A stretch of 64,000 nt of DNA from JACKII01 sp963807085 (GTDB lineage: Bacteria > Pseudomonadota > Alphaproteobacteria > Bin95): NCBI GenBank assembly GCA_963807085.1, contig CAWEBB010000035.1:1-64000 (forward strand), written 5' to 3'. Below, in pieces: positions 19,702-29,531 of this stretch. Position numbers and translations under genes: made by a program. The notes beneath the pieces are model-generated. The model worked only from the letters and a program-made list of their open reading frames with translations, was not told the DNA's origin and did not search any database. Every line of letters begins with the position of its first letter. Positions within the stretch are counted from its first letter, which is position 1.

Positions 19702-21305
19702 TCACATCAGCCGCGGCTTTATCGTTTGCCACATTTTATCCAACCCTGTCTTTTCCATCACATCCTGGGAAAGCTTTTCGATCGGCGTCACATATTGATC
19801 TACCAGCCAGATCGAGCCTGGCAGGACGACCAGGAAAAACAGCACCGCAAACACCTGGACGAACCGCCGTTTCTGCCGCTCGGCGGGGGTGTAGATATAG
19901 GGAACGACGACGACCGGCCGAAGCTGTACCGTGCGCTCCAGATCGGAGGCGGTCCGAATGGCAGAACTCAAGATTTCGAGCAGCAATGCCAGCGCGAAGC
20001 CGGCGCCCAGTGCGACGAAGGCGCCGCCCGCCGCGATCAGCGTGCGTTTCGGCGCCACGGGCTTCACGGGGATGCGCGCCTGTTCAATCACTTCGAATCG
20101 CTCGGCCTTTTGGTCAAGCTCCAGCTTTTCCCCCGTCGCAGCCTGGGCACGCTTGGCCACCGCCGTCTGATAGCGAACCCGGAGATCATCGTACCGCCGC
20201 TGAAACGAGTTGAGGGCCGCCTCGACCCGCGGCGTGTTGGCGATCGACTTGTCGAGCTCGGCCTTACGATCGACATCGCGGGCCTCTTGCTCTTCCAACT
20301 GTCGAATTTGTCCCTCGAGGAGGGCGATCTGTCCTTCCAGATTGATGATCTGCATCTGCTGTGCCGAGGAAGGCGAACCCCCGCCAGACCCGCTGCCGAC
20401 CACCCGCTCCATCGCCGCAATCTGGTTGCGAAGCTGCCTGATCGTGGGATGCTTGTCGGTGAGTAATGATTTTCTTGGACAAGCTGCGATTTCAATGCTG
20501 CAAGCTGCTGTTCTTCCTGCGTCAAATTCTGGGTCGGTGTCGGCAGTGAGCGCAGGGTTTCCAGCGTATTCTGCGTGCCTTGCAACTGCTGTTTCAACTG
20601 TGCACGCTGTTGTTTGTTGCTGAACAACTGCGAGATCAGGCCCTGAACGGCGCCCTGACGGGACTGCAAGGTGGTCGGCAGCGCGGCCTCGTTCTCTTTC
20701 TTATAGGAGGCCATTTCGGACTCCAGTGCGATCAGGTCGGCGGCCAATCGTTCGACTTCCGTCGAGAAAAAGTCCAGAGTCTGCTGCGCCTGCTGCGATC
20801 GCGATTGCAGGTTCAACTCCAGAACCCGCGTCACCAGTTCGTTCGCGACCCGCGCCGTGATCTCGCGGTCCGACGCGCGATAGGTGATGGTGAATGACGA
20901 CACCGAAACCGGCTGATTTCGCGCCGGTCGTTGGCCGGAAAAGGCGATGATGTCTATCTGCGTGCCTGCGCGGACGAGGTCGACCTTATCCGTTGCCGTC
21001 AGCTCGGGCCGGTCCTCGAACAGCTCCAACCGCTCGATGACGTCCAAAACATTCTCGCGCGCAAGAATGCGTTGTTCGATCAATTGCAGTCGTTCGGCCG
21101 CCGAGATGGTCACCGTCGACTGCGCGAGCGCGGTCGGTATTTTGGGACTCTCCACCAGAATTCTCGCGGTCGACTCGTACACCGGCGGCAAGATGTAGGC
21201 GATACCGGTCGCCAACAGAGCGCCCGGAATGAACACCAGAGCGACGATCCAAAGACGACGCCGGATGCCGTCGATGTATTTGCGTATGTCGAGATTTTGT
21301 TCCAT
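19702..21305 (-). pseudogene. Wzz/GNVR chain-length determinant (exosortase type), one frameshift
   Basis: ATG at 21305 (MEQNLDIRKYIDGIRRRLWI). An N-terminal membrane helix (~18-38), the Wzz domain and a long coiled coil (residues ~150-260 and beyond) are followed by the GNVR-like region, a second membrane helix (VLFFLVVLPGSIWLV) and the C-terminus at 19702. The frame breaks at a poly-T run at 20470-20473: adding one A on the coding strand restores LLTDKHPTIRQLRNQIAAME. The joined protein is ~534 residues, normal for this family. It sets polymer length and activates the kinase downstream. A homopolymer break is a typical sequencing error, though slippage in vivo is possible. Confidence 0.85.
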
Positions 21306-21335
21306 CTCTGATCCACCAATATTGCGCCCTGGCCC

Positions 21336-22199
21336 TTAAGCCTGGGAGCGCACCAATTTCGGGCCGCTGTCGATCGGCGTGAAGTGTTTATAGATGCCGT
21401 GCCGCTTGGCACCGTCGAGGAACTGCCGCAGCAGTTCCTCGTCAATCACCTTGCGCTCGTAGGAAAAACCGTAAACGAGGCAAAGCTGGCAGAGGATATT
21501 CACCAGCCGGGGAATGCCGCCCGTCGCCTCATGCACCAGTTCGCAGGTGCGATCCGAGAAAATCTTCCAGGTTGCACCGGCTACGGCAAGCCGATGATGA
21601 ACATACTGCGCGACCTCATCGGCCGTCAGCGGCCCCAGGTGGAAATCCGAGTTGATGCGCTGGGCGAACTGCACCAGTTCGGGCCGCGACAGCTTCTCCC
21701 GCAGTTGCGGCTGCCCGACAAGGATCATCTGCAACAATTCATCCTTGTCCGAGTTGATATTGGAGAACATGCGCAACTCTTCCAATGCCTTGATGGACAG
21801 TTCCTGCGCCTCGTCGACGATCAGCAATACGCGCCGGCCGCGGGCATAGCAATCGATCAGATAATCCTGAAACTGGCGGAATATCTTGACATAGGGTTCA
21901 TCGTCGAATGGCTGGTCCAACGCCATCATGGCCCATTGCAGAACGTCGCCGCGGCCTTCCTGCATGTTCGAGATCAACCCGACCGTCAGATCTTCCGGCA
22001 GTTCCTTCAGCAGATGCCGGAGCAGCGTGGTCTTGCCGGCCCCGATCTCTCCCGTAATTACGGTAATCGGCGCGCGGGTCATGATCCCGTAACGCAGCAT
22101 GGTAAACGCCATGAGGTGGTTATCGGACCAATATAAGAAATCCGGATCCGGCACCGTCAAAAAGGGGCGCTCGGTCAGCCCATAGAATTCTTCATACAT
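21336..22199 (-). CDS. Exosortase-system-associated ExeA-like AAA ATPase
   Basis: 287 residues, starting MYEEFYGLTERPFLTVPDPD, the standard opening of the XrtA-associated ATPase family (related to GspA/ExeA). Walker A is GEIGAGKTTLLRHL, Walker B LLIVDEAQEL, with sensor region QMILVGQPQLREKL and a C-terminal lid GGIPRLVNILCQLCL. In clusters of this type it accompanies the chain-length protein and kinase; its exact task in EPS assembly is unproven. Its stop is 30 bp before the Wzz start, so it belongs to the same operon. Confidence 0.9.
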   Translation of the reverse strand: MYEEFYGLTERPFLTVPDPDFLYWSDNHLMAFTMLRYGIMTRAPITVITGEIGAGKTTLLRHLLKELPEDLTVGLISNMQEGRGDVLQWAMMALDQPFDDEPYVKIFRQFQDYLIDCYARGRRVLLIVDEAQELSIKALEELRMFSNINSDKDELLQMILVGQPQLREKLSRPELVQFAQRINSDFHLGPLTADEVAQYVHHRLAVAGATWKIFSDRTCELVHEATGGIPRLVNILCQLCLVYGFSYERKVIDEELLRQFLDGAKRHGIYKHFTPIDSGPKLVRSQA

Positions 22200-22535
22200 A
22201 GGCGTCGTACTTTCAATCCATCAACCGGTGATCTGCACCTTCGGTCATTCCGGCATGGCGGAGCGGGAACTGGTGCGTCGGGCCAATGCCCACCGCCGAT
22301 TTAAAGGCTTAAGCCAGTCTCCCCCACCCGAAGACTTCGATCCAACGCTAGTCCATATGGCCCGGCTCAGTTCCATCATATTTTATACGGCATGTGTACT
22401 GCTTGCGGTGCCGTAGCGACAAAGAGCCTCCATTTCGCAATGATATTGGTCGACTAATCCCTCGACCCATACGGGGTAATACAAGCCTTTTCATTTCGCT
22501 CTCCGTTGGTTTTGCGCCTTTTCGCGCTTTTTTTG
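22200..22535. other. Intergenic gap between exosortase and ATPase genes
   Basis: 336 bp with no convincing gene. It is AT-richer than its surroundings and probably holds the promoter for the ATPase-Wzz-kinase operon. A minus-strand frame of 48 codons (22348-22494) has a fair ribosome site but no recognisable protein character, so I do not call it. Confidence 0.4.
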
Positions 22536-24143
22536 TTAGGCAGGTATGAATTGCGGCAGCACATCGACGGTGTCACCCAGGAACGACCGCAAACGCTCTT
22601 CTGCTTGAGCTTCCGTCTCGCCGGGCCGGATCGGTGTGAGCAAACGCACCAGCGCCCCGTCGGTCCGCGACCGCGTCACCGCATCGAACAGCGTCAGGGC
22701 CTTGGCGATGTAATCGTTCGTGACTTTCCGTCCGCGCGCCTCGAACCAGTAATAAACCACCTGTCTGCTCAAGCCCTTTTGAATGATCGCCCGGTTCACA
22801 GGCACGCTGCTGACGCCACCATTGGCATCCGCGAGCGCGATCTCCTGCCGCGTGATTCCGGACATTTCCCAGCCGCCCGCCGGTATGCATACTTCGGGTG
22901 AATGGATGCCCGCGCCCTCGGTCTGCTTCTCGTAATAGGCGATAAACAGACTGACCGGCGCCAAATAGTTCTGATTGCGGAAGTTAACTGAATAATAGTC
23001 GTCCGCCCCCAACACGGCTTCGATCTCCGGCGTGAGCCTGCTCGGCATGCCGGACCGCCAGTTGCCCAGATGCTCCGGGAATAGCGCCAGCGGGTCGCGC
23101 TCTACATCCGCCTGCCCTCTCTCCGGAGCGACATTCCAGGCCACGGCAGCGAATACCACCAGACCCGCGGCAGCGATCATCGCAGCTGAGCGGCGCATGG
23201 TGAACAGTTTCGAGACCTGTGGCCAGATCCCCTCATAGGAAAGGTCGAGCGCTTCGGCAATCGGCCGCCGGTCACCGCTCATCAACTGCATCAGGCGGGC
23301 GAGGCCGAACAGGAACAGGATGCAAAGGATGAAGATCACCCACCCTTCGAAATAATGCAGAAAGCCCTCGGCCTGTTCGATGCCATAGGAGTCGACCAAC
23401 ACGCCGATCACGCCAATCCGGAACGAATTCATAACCACCGTGATCGGCGCCGCCGACAGCAGCAGAATGGCCTTGATCCAGACTGGCCCCCGATAGAGGA
23501 CGGCAAAGACGTAAGAAAAGCTCATGACCGGGAACAAATAACGAAGGCCGGAACAGGCTTCCGCCACATGCAGTTTATAGACACCCAGGTCAATAATATT
23601 TCCGTCCAAGAAGACAGGAATGTTCATCAGGCGAATGAACCAAACGCCCAGTTCAGACGACATGAACTGTAGCTGGATCGACACCTGCCAGTAGATAAAA
23701 TTGGGCAGCGGTAACATAAAGACCAGATGCAACACCGGCGGCCAGTAAACCCAGCCGTTCTTGAAGCCGAAGCCGACCAGCAGCATCCCGTACAGCCAAA
23801 TCAGCATCGCGTAAGTCACGATGTCCGGAATGCGGGCCAAGTCGCCCATAGCCGCGATGCCAAGCCCGGCAATGACGACCAGAATTCCCACCCAGCGGTC
23901 GTTCACCGGGCTGGGATCGATGCCGCGCTCCCTCAATTGGCGGAGAAACAAATATAGAGAGAGCAGCGGGATAAGCGGCCCGTGACTGTATTCAGGCGTC
24001 GACCATGCCTCGCCCAGAGAGATCAAACCGTCCCAGAATACATAAATGGCGGCCGCAAACGACAAAAACAGCCACACCACGCCGGTTCTGGCAATGGGTG
24101 GTAAGACCGCCGTACGCTCTCGCTTTTGGGGGATCGTTGACAC
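22536..24143 (-). CDS. Exosortase fused to EpsI-like domain (XrtD-like)
   Basis: 535 residues. The N-terminal half has about eight membrane helices and the three exosortase catalytic elements: Cys197 in EACSGLRYLF, Arg242 in NSFRIG and His263 in GFLHYFEGW. The C-terminal part after ~residue 320 is the soluble EpsI domain with IHSPEVCIPAGGWEM. Exosortases cut and re-anchor proteins carrying PEP-CTERM-like tails. The fused EpsI arrangement is known from exosortase D (VPLPA-CTERM) and related types, so the subtype is a guess. No substrate with such a tail is visible in this window. The gene is upstream of and parallel to the EPS genes. The 293 bp upstream (24144-24436) holds nothing I recognise. 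Confidence 0.88.
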   Translation of the reverse strand: MSTIPQKRERTAVLPPIARTGVVWLFLSFAAAIYVFWDGLISLGEAWSTPEYSHGPLIPLLSLYLFLRQLRERGIDPSPVNDRWVGILVVIAGLGIAAMGDLARIPDIVTYAMLIWLYGMLLVGFGFKNGWVYWPPVLHLVFMLPLPNFIYWQVSIQLQFMSSELGVWFIRLMNIPVFLDGNIIDLGVYKLHVAEACSGLRYLFPVMSFSYVFAVLYRGPVWIKAILLLSAAPITVVMNSFRIGVIGVLVDSYGIEQAEGFLHYFEGWVIFILCILFLFGLARLMQLMSGDRRPIAEALDLSYEGIWPQVSKLFTMRRSAAMIAAAGLVVFAAVAWNVAPERGQADVERDPLALFPEHLGNWRSGMPSRLTPEIEAVLGADDYYSVNFRNQNYLAPVSLFIAYYEKQTEGAGIHSPEVCIPAGGWEMSGITRQEIALADANGGVSSVPVNRAIIQKGLSRQVVYYWFEARGRKVTNDYIAKALTLFDAVTRSRTDGALVRLLTPIRPGETEAQAEERLRSFLGDTVDVLPQFIPA

Positions 24144-24436
24144 GCTGGTCCCTCATTCTTGAATATTTTAATTCTAATACCGCACTGCCCGCCCAGCACG
24201 ATATGACAAATTCGTCATCTTTGCGACACAGCCAGTCTTTTCGACCTACGGCCCCTCGGCACAGGTCGCTTTAAAGTGGTGCGTGAGCCGCTTTATTCAA
24301 GGAAGAAGGCCTGATCAGGGTATCCAACTCCGCAGTCAAAGCGACATTTTCGGTTTTATAGGTTGAACGCTGCATCAGCAGATTATTACTACCGATTGAT
24401 TGACAAAGTGCAAACGAGGAGACATCTGCTCGTCCC

Positions 24437-25322
24437 CTAACCGCCGTGGGACGATTGCCGGCCCTTGGCGTAGTCCAACTCGAACCCAGGCGGCCGGCCG
24501 TCGGGCCATGGGTCGCCCCACATCTGCTGGCCCCCGTCCACGGTCAGCACCTCGCCCGTGATGAATTTGCCACTGGGCCCGGCCAGGTAGACGACCGCCT
24601 CGGCGACGTCGAACTCGTCGCCCGCCCGCATCATCGGGTTAGACTGGGTGAACGTTTCCGCGCCCGCCGGCGGATAACGGCCAAAGGCGGAGGAACTCGC
24701 AGCAACCGGGCGCCATGCAATTCACGCGGATGCCATCTGGCGCCCATTCGACTGCCACGGTCTTGCTGGCATAGATCACGCCGGCCCGCGCCGCGGCCGT
24801 ATGCGCCATCTGCGGCAGCCCGCGCCAGATATCCGCCACGATATTGACGATGCTGCCGCCGGTGCGCCGCTCGCGCCAGCGTTTGGCCGCCGCCTGCATC
24901 ATATACCAGGTGCCGTTCAGGTTGGTGTCGACAACGGCTCTCCAACCGTTGGGCGTCAGATCCAGCGCGGCCGACGGAAACTGCCCGCCGGCGTTGTTCA
25001 CGAGGATATCGAGCCGGCCAAGGTCGGAATAAATGCCGTCAAACAGGGCCTCGACAGCCGCCGGCTCGCGGATGGTCATGGCCTGCGACCAGCATTTTAT
25101 GCCGGCCCCGGCAAAGAACGCCTCTGCCGCCGCAAGCTTTTCCGCATCGCGCCCGCAGATGGCGACCGTCGCGCCGAGGCGGCCGAACAGCGCGGCAGTG
25201 ACGCGGCCCAGGCCGCTGCCGCCGCCTGAAACCAGTACGACCCGGCCTGTGAACAGGTCCGCGCGATAGACGGTCGGATAGTCCAGGATCGCTTGGTCGC
25301 TGGTGCCAAAGTCCGCCGTCAT
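24437..25322 (-). pseudogene. Short-chain dehydrogenase/reductase, one frameshift
   Basis: ATG at 25322. Rossmann motif SGGGSGLGR (residues ~33-41), NNAGG, and the catalytic YASK followed by WAPDGIRVNCMAPG are present. The frame breaks just after MAPG near 24707; a 5-base loss of a repeated CCCGG would restore FGRYPPAGAETF. It continues as VAEAVVYLAGPSGKFITGEV and VDGGQQMWGD to the stop at 24437. The joined product of ~296 residues resembles citronellol/trans-2-enoyl-CoA-type SDRs (PRD-like family), but the substrate is unknown. All catalytic residues precede the break. Confidence 0.8.
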
Positions 25323-25349
25323 CGCTTTCCCCGTTCACTCAAGCTGGGT

Positions 25350-25811
25350 TTAGAGTTCTTTCGCGGCCGCCAGCACTTTTTCCACATGACCCGGCACTTT
25401 AACCTTGCGCCAGACCTGCGCGATCTTGCCGTCTGCATCCACCAGAAAGGTGGAGCGGTCGACGCCCATATATTTGCGGCCGTACATGTTCTTCTCGACC
25501 CAGACGCCATAGGCTTCGCTGACCGACTTGTCCACGTCGGATCCAAGCTTAACCCCAAGGGAATGCTTGATTTTGAACGTGTCGTGCTTCTTCGGATCGT
25601 CCGGCGAGATGCCGATAATGATGGCGCCCGCCTCTTTGAATTCGTCCTGGGATTCCGTGAACGCGATCGCTTCCTTGGTGCAGCCGCTGGTATCGTCCTT
25701 CGGATAGAAATACACCACGACCGCCTTGCCGCGCTCGGACGCGAGGTGGAATTCACCGCCGCTGTCGGTCGGGATACGGAAGTCGGGGGCTTCGTCACCA
25801 ATTTCTGGCAT
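25350..25811 (-). CDS. bcp: Bcp-type thiol peroxidase (peroxiredoxin Q)
   Basis: ATG at 25811 (MPEIGDEAPDFRIPTDSGGE), 153 residues, the standard Bcp length; the open frame extends 8 codons further upstream without a ribosome site. The peroxidatic Cys lies in PKDDTSGCTKEAIAF. The usual resolving Cys five residues later is Ile here, so this is an atypical member that needs another resolving thiol or works as a 1-Cys enzyme. SPDDPKKHDTFKIKHSLG and DRSTFLVDADGKI are conserved. It reduces organic peroxides with thioredoxin in the cytoplasm. It sits 73 bp after prmA on the same strand. Confidence 0.92.
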   Translation of the reverse strand: MPEIGDEAPDFRIPTDSGGEFHLASERGKAVVVYFYPKDDTSGCTKEAIAFTESQDEFKEAGAIIIGISPDDPKKHDTFKIKHSLGVKLGSDVDKSVSEAYGVWVEKNMYGRKYMGVDRSTFLVDADGKIAQVWRKVKVPGHVEKVLAAAKEL

Positions 25812-25884
25812 GATGGTTGCTTTCTGTCTGTTCACAATATTGGCTGGGAGCGGGCGACTTTTACCCGTCCGTTAACCCGATTTA

Positions 25885-26808
25885 TCAACGTAATGGCCGT
25901 ACCGGCTTGCGCAAGACCAGGCACGGCCATTCTGCATCCTGGTTGCGCGACGCCAAGATTAATCCCAATTGCCGGTACCGCTGCAACAACGGCCGCTCCT
26001 GCCCGCTCAATAGCCCCGCGACGATCAGGTGGCCGCCGGTTGCCAGCCGAGCCGCCGTCTCGGTCGACAGCCGCCGAAGCGGCCGGTACAGCAGGTTCTC
26101 GATAATCAGGTCGAACCGCGGGCCGGACCGCAGCGCCCGGTGCCGCCAGCCGTCGGCGACCACGCAGGCGGCCCTGACGCCGTTTCGCGCCAGATTGTAC
26201 TCCGCCACCTCCAGCGCGCGGGCGTCGATCTCGGTCGCCACGACCTCGGCCCGCCGGAACAGCTTGGCCGCCGCAATCGCCAGCAGGCCGCTGCCGGTGC
26301 CGATATCGACGATCCGGCGCGGCGTGAAAGTCAGGTTTTGCAGGGCCATCAAGCAACCGTAAGTTGTATTGTGGCTGCCACTGCCGAACGCCCGTCCGGC
26401 ATCCACATTGAGCACGAACCGGGCGGGCGGCACATGCCCGACATGGGACGGCTTTACCGAGATAGCGCCCGCGCGGATGGCGGGGTTCATACTTTGGGAG
26501 AGGCCGACCCAATCCTGGTCCTCCACCGGTTCCCAGGTGAAGGGCGGCATGGCCTCGCCCAACCCTGCCGCCGCGAAGGCCAGACTGTCGGCCAGGTCGT
26601 CGGCCGTGGGTGGCACGTCGAACAGCGCCTCTACCACACAGGTGCCGCTGATCATGATGTCCGTGGCCCATTCATGCGGTTGCTCGCCCAGGCCCGCGGA
26701 CGGGCGGGGCGCGACCTCATAAATCGAGACCACCGCCGCCAGCGGCTCCAGCAGCTGGGCATAGGCATCGGCGACCGAGGCATCCGCCGTCAGGGCCAGC
26801 CGCCACAT
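25885..26808 (-). CDS. prmA: Ribosomal protein L11 methyltransferase PrmA
   Basis: 307 residues from an ATG that overlaps the helicase stop by one base (TGATG), so translation is coupled. An N-terminal substrate-recognition domain (~1-110) precedes the SAM fold: ARFVLNVDAGRAFGSGSHNT, the SAM loop DIGTGSGLLAIAAAKL, the acidic EIDARALEVAEYN and the ENLLYRPL active-site segment. PrmA methylates L11 at several amino groups. The match is family-wide and complete. Confidence 0.92.
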   Translation of the reverse strand: MWRLALTADASVADAYAQLLEPLAAVVSIYEVAPRPSAGLGEQPHEWATDIMISGTCVVEALFDVPPTADDLADSLAFAAAGLGEAMPPFTWEPVEDQDWVGLSQSMNPAIRAGAISVKPSHVGHVPPARFVLNVDAGRAFGSGSHNTTYGCLMALQNLTFTPRRIVDIGTGSGLLAIAAAKLFRRAEVVATEIDARALEVAEYNLARNGVRAACVVADGWRHRALRSGPRFDLIIENLLYRPLRRLSTETAARLATGGHLIVAGLLSGQERPLLQRYRQLGLILASRNQDAEWPCLVLRKPVRPLR

Positions 26809-29123
26809 CAGGCTTTCTCGACGAAGCTGTCGACCACGGTCTTCGCGGCGCTCTTTTCGAAAATGACGTGCAGCTTGTTCGAGTTGATTGCCGTGATCGT
26901 GCCATAGCCGAATTTCTGGTGAAACACGCGCTCGCCGACCGCAAACAGGCCGGTCTTGGCGGGTCTGGGGGCCACTTCATAGGCGGCCTCGATCACCTTG
27001 CCCTTGCTGGCCGCGGACGGCCTACGCCAGGAGCCGGAGCCCCAGTCATAGCCGCTGCCGCGCCAGCCGCTGCCGCCCCCGGCCAAGCTGCCGCCAAAGC
27101 CGCCCGACATGTTGCCCATCAGGCCCGGCTCCGAGTCCACCCGGATATCGTCCTCCGGCAGTTCGCTGAGAAAGCGCGACGGCAGCGCGCTGATCCATTG
27201 GCCATGCACCTGGCGGTTGGCGGCGCAGTAGATGAAGGCCCGATTGCGCGCCCGCGTCAGGCCGACATAGGCGAGCCGGCGTTCTTCCTCCAGCCCGGCC
27301 GCGCCGCTTTCGTCCAGGGCGCGCTGGTTCGGAAACATGCCTTCCTCCCAACCCGGCAGAAAGATGGTGTCGAACTCCAGCCCCTTGGCCGCATGCAGGG
27401 TCATGAGCGTCACCTGATCCTCGCTGCTGTTCTCTTCGTTTTCCATCACCAGCGAGATGTGCTCCAGGAAGCCGCCCAGGTTCTCGAACTCGCCGAGCGC
27501 CCGCACCAGTTCCTTCAGGTTCTCCAGCCGCCCCGCCGCCTCCGGTGCCTTGTCCTTCTGGAGCATGGCGGTGTAGCCGCTCTCGTCCAGAATGATCTCC
27601 GTCAGGGCGACGTGATCGGCAGTCCTCTGCCGTTGCCTGCATGCGCCAGCGCTCGAAATCCGTCATGGCCTTTTTCAGGGCGTTGCGGGCGCGGGCAGCC
27701 AGATCGGCACTTTCGGCCAATCTGCAGTGCGGCAGCATAAAGCGGTGTGCCCGCGGCCCGCGCCGCCCGGTGGATGGCCTGAAGCGTTGCCTCGCCGATG
27801 CCGCGCCGGGGCTTGTTCAGCACCCGCTCGAACGCCAGATCGTCCGCCGGCTGCGACGCGATGCGGAGATAGGCGGTCGCATCGCGAATTTCCTGGCGCT
27901 CATAGAAACGCAGGCCGCCGAACACGCGGTAGGGCAGGCCGATGGTCAGGAAGCGCTCCTCGAACAGCCGGGTCTGGAAGCCGGCCCGCATCAGGATCGC
28001 GATCTCGGAAAGCTTGTGGCCATCGGCGGACAGCGACTGGATTTTGTCGGCGATGGCGCGCGCCTCTTCCTCGCCGTCCCAAACCTGGCAGACGGTGACG
28101 GGCTCGCCTTCCGATGCCTCGGTCCAGAGCGTCTTGCCGAGCCGCTGGGCGTTGTTGCGGATAATGGCGTCGGCCGCGGTCAGGATCGGCTGTGTCGAGC
28201 GGTAATTCTGCTCCAGCCGCACGATCTCGCGCGCCCGGAAAATCCTGCTCGAAGCGCAGGATGTTGCCGACCTCCGCGCCCCGCCAGCCATAGATCGACT
28301 GGTCGTCATCGCCGACGCAGCAAATGTTCTTGTGCCCCGCCGCCAGCAGCCGCAGCCAGAGATATTGGGCGACGTTCGTGTCCTGGTACTCGTCCACCAG
28401 GATGTAGCGGAACCGGCGCTGATAGTCGGCCAGCACGTCCGGGTTCTGCTTGAAAAGTTCCAGGCACAGCAGCAGCAGGTCACCGAAATCGACGGCGTTC
28501 AGCGCCCGCAGCCGCTCCTGGTAGGCGCGGTAAAGCGGCACCAGGCGGCCATCCGCCGCCTCCGCGCTTTCGGCGGCAGAAACATTCTCCGGCGACAGGC
28601 CCCGATCCTTCCAGCGCTGGATCGCGGGCATCAGCACCCGGGGCGACCAGCGGCCCGGATCGAGCCCGGCCGCCTCGATCACCTGCTTCAGCAGGCGCTG
28701 CTGGTCGTCGGCATCCAGGATGGTGAAGCCGTGTTTCAGACCAACGGCCTCCGCGTGCCGCCGCAGGATGCGGACGCCAATCGCATGGAACGTGCCGAGC
28801 CACATGGCCTCTGTAATGTCACCCGCCAGCGCCGCCACCCGCTCCCGCATCTCTCGCGCGGCCTTGTTGGTGAAGGTCACGGCCAGGATCTGGCTCGGCC
28901 AGGCGCGGTTCAGGTTCAGGATATGCGCAAGCCGTGTGGTCAGTACGCGCGTCTTGCCGGTGCCGGCCCCTGCCAGCACCAGCACGGGACCGTCCAGCGC
29001 CTCCACGGCGTCGCGCTGCGCACCGTTTAGCGAGGCCAGATAGGGTGGCTCGCCCATAGGCTCACTCACCCGGGCGCCCATCTGCGCCAGGCTACCAGCG
29101 TGTCGGTTTGTATTCTGCTCCAT
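26808..29123 (-). pseudogene. uvrD: UvrD/PcrA-type DNA helicase, three frameshifts
   Basis: ATG at 29123. All superfamily 1A motifs are present across frames: Q-motif region LNGAQRDAVEAL, Walker A GAGTGKTRVL, IA FTNKAAREMRERV, II DEYQDTN, III GDDDQSIYGWRGA, IV EQNYRST, V TLHAAKGLEFDTIFLPG and VI YVGLTRARNRAFI, ending with the Tudor-like tail FHQKFGYGTITAI. Frame breaks occur near 28240, 27720 and 27625. Joined length is ~771 residues, normal for PcrA/UvrD. It acts in nucleotide excision and mismatch repair. Helicase loss is usually harmful, and the motifs are well kept, so base-calling errors are a serious possibility. Confidence 0.88.
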
Positions 29124-29195
29124 CGCGGGAACTTAGCACGGCAGCGCCCGGAGATGGAGAGAGAACAAACGCCGCTTTGAACAATCCCGTCGGCA

Positions 29196-29531
29196 TCAGT
29201 GCAGCCGCCCGCCATTCGGAACGATCAGGTCCGGGGCGATCAGCACCACGGCATCCTCGGCATCCGGGAAGCCCAGCACCAGCACTTCCGACATGAACTT
29301 GCCGATCTGGCGGGGCGGAAAGTTAACCACGGCGGCCACCTGCCTGCCGGTCAGGCTTTCCGGCGTGTAGTGGACCGTCACCTGCGCGGACGACTTCTTC
29401 ACGCCGATCTCCGGTCCGAAGTCGATTTCCATCTTGATGGAAGGCTTGCGCGCCTCCGGATAGGGCTCGGCCTTCACGATGGTGCCCACGCGGATATCGA
29501 CGGTCAGGAAATCGTCAAAGCTGATGGTCAT
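29196..29531 (-). CDS. csaA: CsaA-like tRNA-binding-domain chaperone
   Basis: ATG at 29531 (MTISFDDFLTVDIRVGTIVK), 111 residues, the whole length of CsaA. It is a single EMAP-II/tRNA-binding OB fold with the family-specific motifs ARKPSIKMEIDFG, GVKKSSAQVT and VNFPPRQIGKFMSEVLVLGF. CsaA proteins are dimeric chaperones with export-related activity. The start overlaps the aminotransferase stop by ATGA, so it is co-translated with that gene. It lies 72 bp upstream of the helicase. Confidence 0.93.
   Translation of the reverse strand: MTISFDDFLTVDIRVGTIVKAEPYPEARKPSIKMEIDFGPEIGVKKSSAQVTVHYTPESLTGRQVAAVVNFPPRQIGKFMSEVLVLGFPDAEDAVVLIAPDLIVPNGGRLH

Noticed and set aside
22348..22494. 48-codon minus-strand frame with a fair ribosome site
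   Set aside because: Composition is not protein-like and no family is recognisable; it is more likely leader or intergenic DNA.
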